Source: an uncultured Clostridia bacterium
Lineage (GTDB): Bacteria > Bacillota > Clostridia > HGM11514
Direction of reading: 5' to 3'
Length of the DNA stretch: 15,901 bases
NCBI GenBank assembly: GCA_902478725.1
Contig: CABSMD010000038.1
Location: 1-15,901, forward strand
The notes under the pieces were generated by a model. That model was not told the origin of the DNA. It ran no database searches and saw nothing but the letters and a program-made list of their open reading frames with translations. The translations under genes were made by a program, and so were the position numbers. Position 1 is the stretch's first letter, and the number at the start of each line of letters is the position of its first letter. Shown here in pieces: positions 14,885-15,901 of the stretch.

Positions 14885-15901
14885 TTAACTCCTATTCAGT
14901 ATACATCTTTTTAAATGGATATTGTTATAGCATTTGTCACCTAAAAAACGAGTAACGTCAATGTAAAACAAAATCGCAAGAATCAAATTCGACCCTTGCG
15001 ATGGTGGTGCACCGAGTACGGATAAATCCGAACCCTCAACCTCCGCCAATGTGATAGTCTTAGAGCCGTCCTTATAGTTGAAAGTAAGGATTATCTTGTC
15101 CTCATAAAGATACACCGCATTTACAAAACTGTCAATCAGTCTTTGCCGCTGTTCCCGCTTTGTCACATCAAATTTGCGGAAACGGTAAATGAAAAATGCT
15201 ATCTGTTCTCTTGTAAGCAGGGGCTTGTGCATTTCCTCCTGCAAAATGCTGACTTCAAGCTGACTCTTGGTTTCCTCCAACTCGCCCAGTCTTTGCTTAG
15301 TGGACGGGGTAAAAATCCCTGCTTGAATGGCGTTGAGCATATTGTTAATACCTTTTTCCGTTTCTGCAAGCTGCTTTTTCAAAAGGGGCAGATCGGTGCT
15401 TTCTTTCTTCTGCAACTCCATCAGCGTATCAATCAGCCGTTCCATGACTTCATCATTCATAATTGCTGTCATGGTATAGTTGACAACCAAATCTTCAATC
15501 CAATCTTTCTTGACCGCTTTCTTGTCGCAGAGCTTCTTTTTCTTGGTATTCACACAGCGATAATAACGGTGTACTTTCATTGTATGGCTTGTGCCGCTTT
15601 CTCCCACCATAAAGGAGCCGCATTTCCCACAGTACAGCTTCGTTGTCAAAAGGTAATCGTCCTCAGCTTTGTGACGGGCAGGAGCCTTTTTGTTCTTCGC
15701 CAGCCGTTCCTGTACCCGTTCAAATAATTCTTTCGGAACAATCGCCGGAATACCGTCCTCCTTGACTACATCACGATAACTGTACTCGCCCATATAGCGG
15801 CGGTTCTTCAAAAGGTGGTTCATAATATTCAGCGTAATTTTCCCGCCACGAATGGAACGCATACCCCTGTCATTTAATAGATTGACCAGCTCCTGCATGG
15901 T
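14885..15901 (-). CDS. Large serine recombinase, C-terminal part (5' end outside window)
   Basis: The frame enters at the right edge and gives 338 visible residues; the N-terminal resolvase catalytic domain with its Ser nucleophile should lie beyond base 15901. Visible in order are the end of the recombinase domain (LLKNRRYMGEYSYRDVVKED, then IVPKELFERVQERL), the recombinase zinc ribbon (LYCGKCGSFMVGES, then YYRCVNTKKKKLCDKK), a coiled coil (about 165-225) and the final conserved strand region (DSFVNAVYLYEDKIILTFNY). Members are usually 500-560 residues, so about 60% is seen. These enzymes integrate and excise clostridial conjugative or mobilisable elements at short att sites. The tail after VLGAPPSQG looks unlike the conserved part. 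Composition is intermediate between the host and the A+T-rich genes to the left. Confidence 0.92.
   Translation of the reverse strand, partial: TMQELVNLLNDRGMRSIRGGKITLNIMNHLLKNRRYMGEYSYRDVVKEDGIPAIVPKELFERVQERLAKNKKAPARHKAEDDYLLTTKLYCGKCGSFMVGESGTSHTMKVHRYYRCVNTKKKKLCDKKAVKKDWIEDLVVNYTMTAIMNDEVMERLIDTLMELQKKESTDLPLLKKQLAETEKGINNMLNAIQAGIFTPSTKQRLGELEETKSQLEVSILQEEMHKPLLTREQIAFFIYRFRKFDVTKREQRQRLIDSFVNAVYLYEDKIILTFNYKDGSKTITLAEVEGSDLSVLGAPPSQGSNLILAILFYIDVTRFLGDKCYNNIHLKRCILNRS
14973..15002. other. Inverted repeat within the recombinase 3' end
   Basis: ATCGCAAG (14973-14980) and CTTGCGAT (14995-15002) pair around a 14-base loop that itself contains GAAT/ATTC complementarity. It lies in codons for the unusual C-terminal tail of the recombinase. 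It could be a recombination-site remnant or simply a hairpin. Confidence 0.4.

Noticed and set aside
1..15901. CRISPR arrays, tRNA, rRNA, complete insertion sequences and riboswitches
   Set aside because: No regularly spaced repeats, cloverleaf, transposase with terminal repeats or long structured leader was seen on either strand by eye.

Overview
The window looks like a chromosomal segment from a Gram-positive anaerobe of the Clostridia. The support is strong GGAGG-type ribosome binding sites, TTGACA/TATAAT promoters with 17-bp spacers, stalk (copper amine oxidase N-terminal-like) and Big_2-type surface domains, and a 73-residue membrane protein of a kind common in clostridia. No rRNA, tRNA or housekeeping gene is present to narrow this further. 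Bases 1 to about 12,830 are G+C-rich. Bases from about 12,830 to 14,900 are clearly A+T-rich, and the rightmost kilobase is intermediate, which points to an acquired element on the right.

Region 1 (1-8685) is a leftward operon of three secreted carbohydrate-active or carbohydrate-binding proteins. In transcription order they are: a frameshifted Ig/LamG-like binding protein (8499-6620); a right-handed beta-helix enzyme resembling glycoside hydrolase family GH141, with a C-terminal stalk domain (6597-4075); and a very large protein (3995 to beyond base 1). The large one joins the binding-protein architecture of the first to a beta-helix like that of the second. A divergent AraC-family regulator (8692-9621) shares the 190-bp control region and is the likely regulator. 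An alpha/beta-hydrolase (10455-9679) converges on it across a bidirectional terminator. Together this reads as a Gram-positive polysaccharide-utilisation locus: regulator, binding protein, beta-helix glycosidases and possibly an esterase. The polysaccharide is unknown.

Region 2 (10,490-12,830) holds a small membrane protein gene, a leftward PH-like/zinc-ribbon gene, and a rightward subtilisin-family (S8) protease with a pro-domain but no visible signal peptide. A strong terminator follows the protease.

Region 3 (12,840-15,901) looks like one end of an integrative mobile element. It has a ribbon-helix-helix repressor whose consensus promoter has its -10 box at the exact centre of a perfect 42-bp palindrome, a DUF6809-type small protein, a VOC-family protein, a zinc-ribbon protein, and the C-terminal part of a large serine recombinase that runs off the right edge. 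The recombinase and zinc-ribbon genes abut and look translationally coupled.

No CRISPR array, tRNA or complete insertion sequence was seen, and no stretch longer than 300 bases lacks a gene. The most notable observations are the promoter-centred palindrome, the mosaic relationship of the three surface proteins with a 73-bp frameshifting deletion in one copy, and the recombinase-coupled zinc-ribbon protein.
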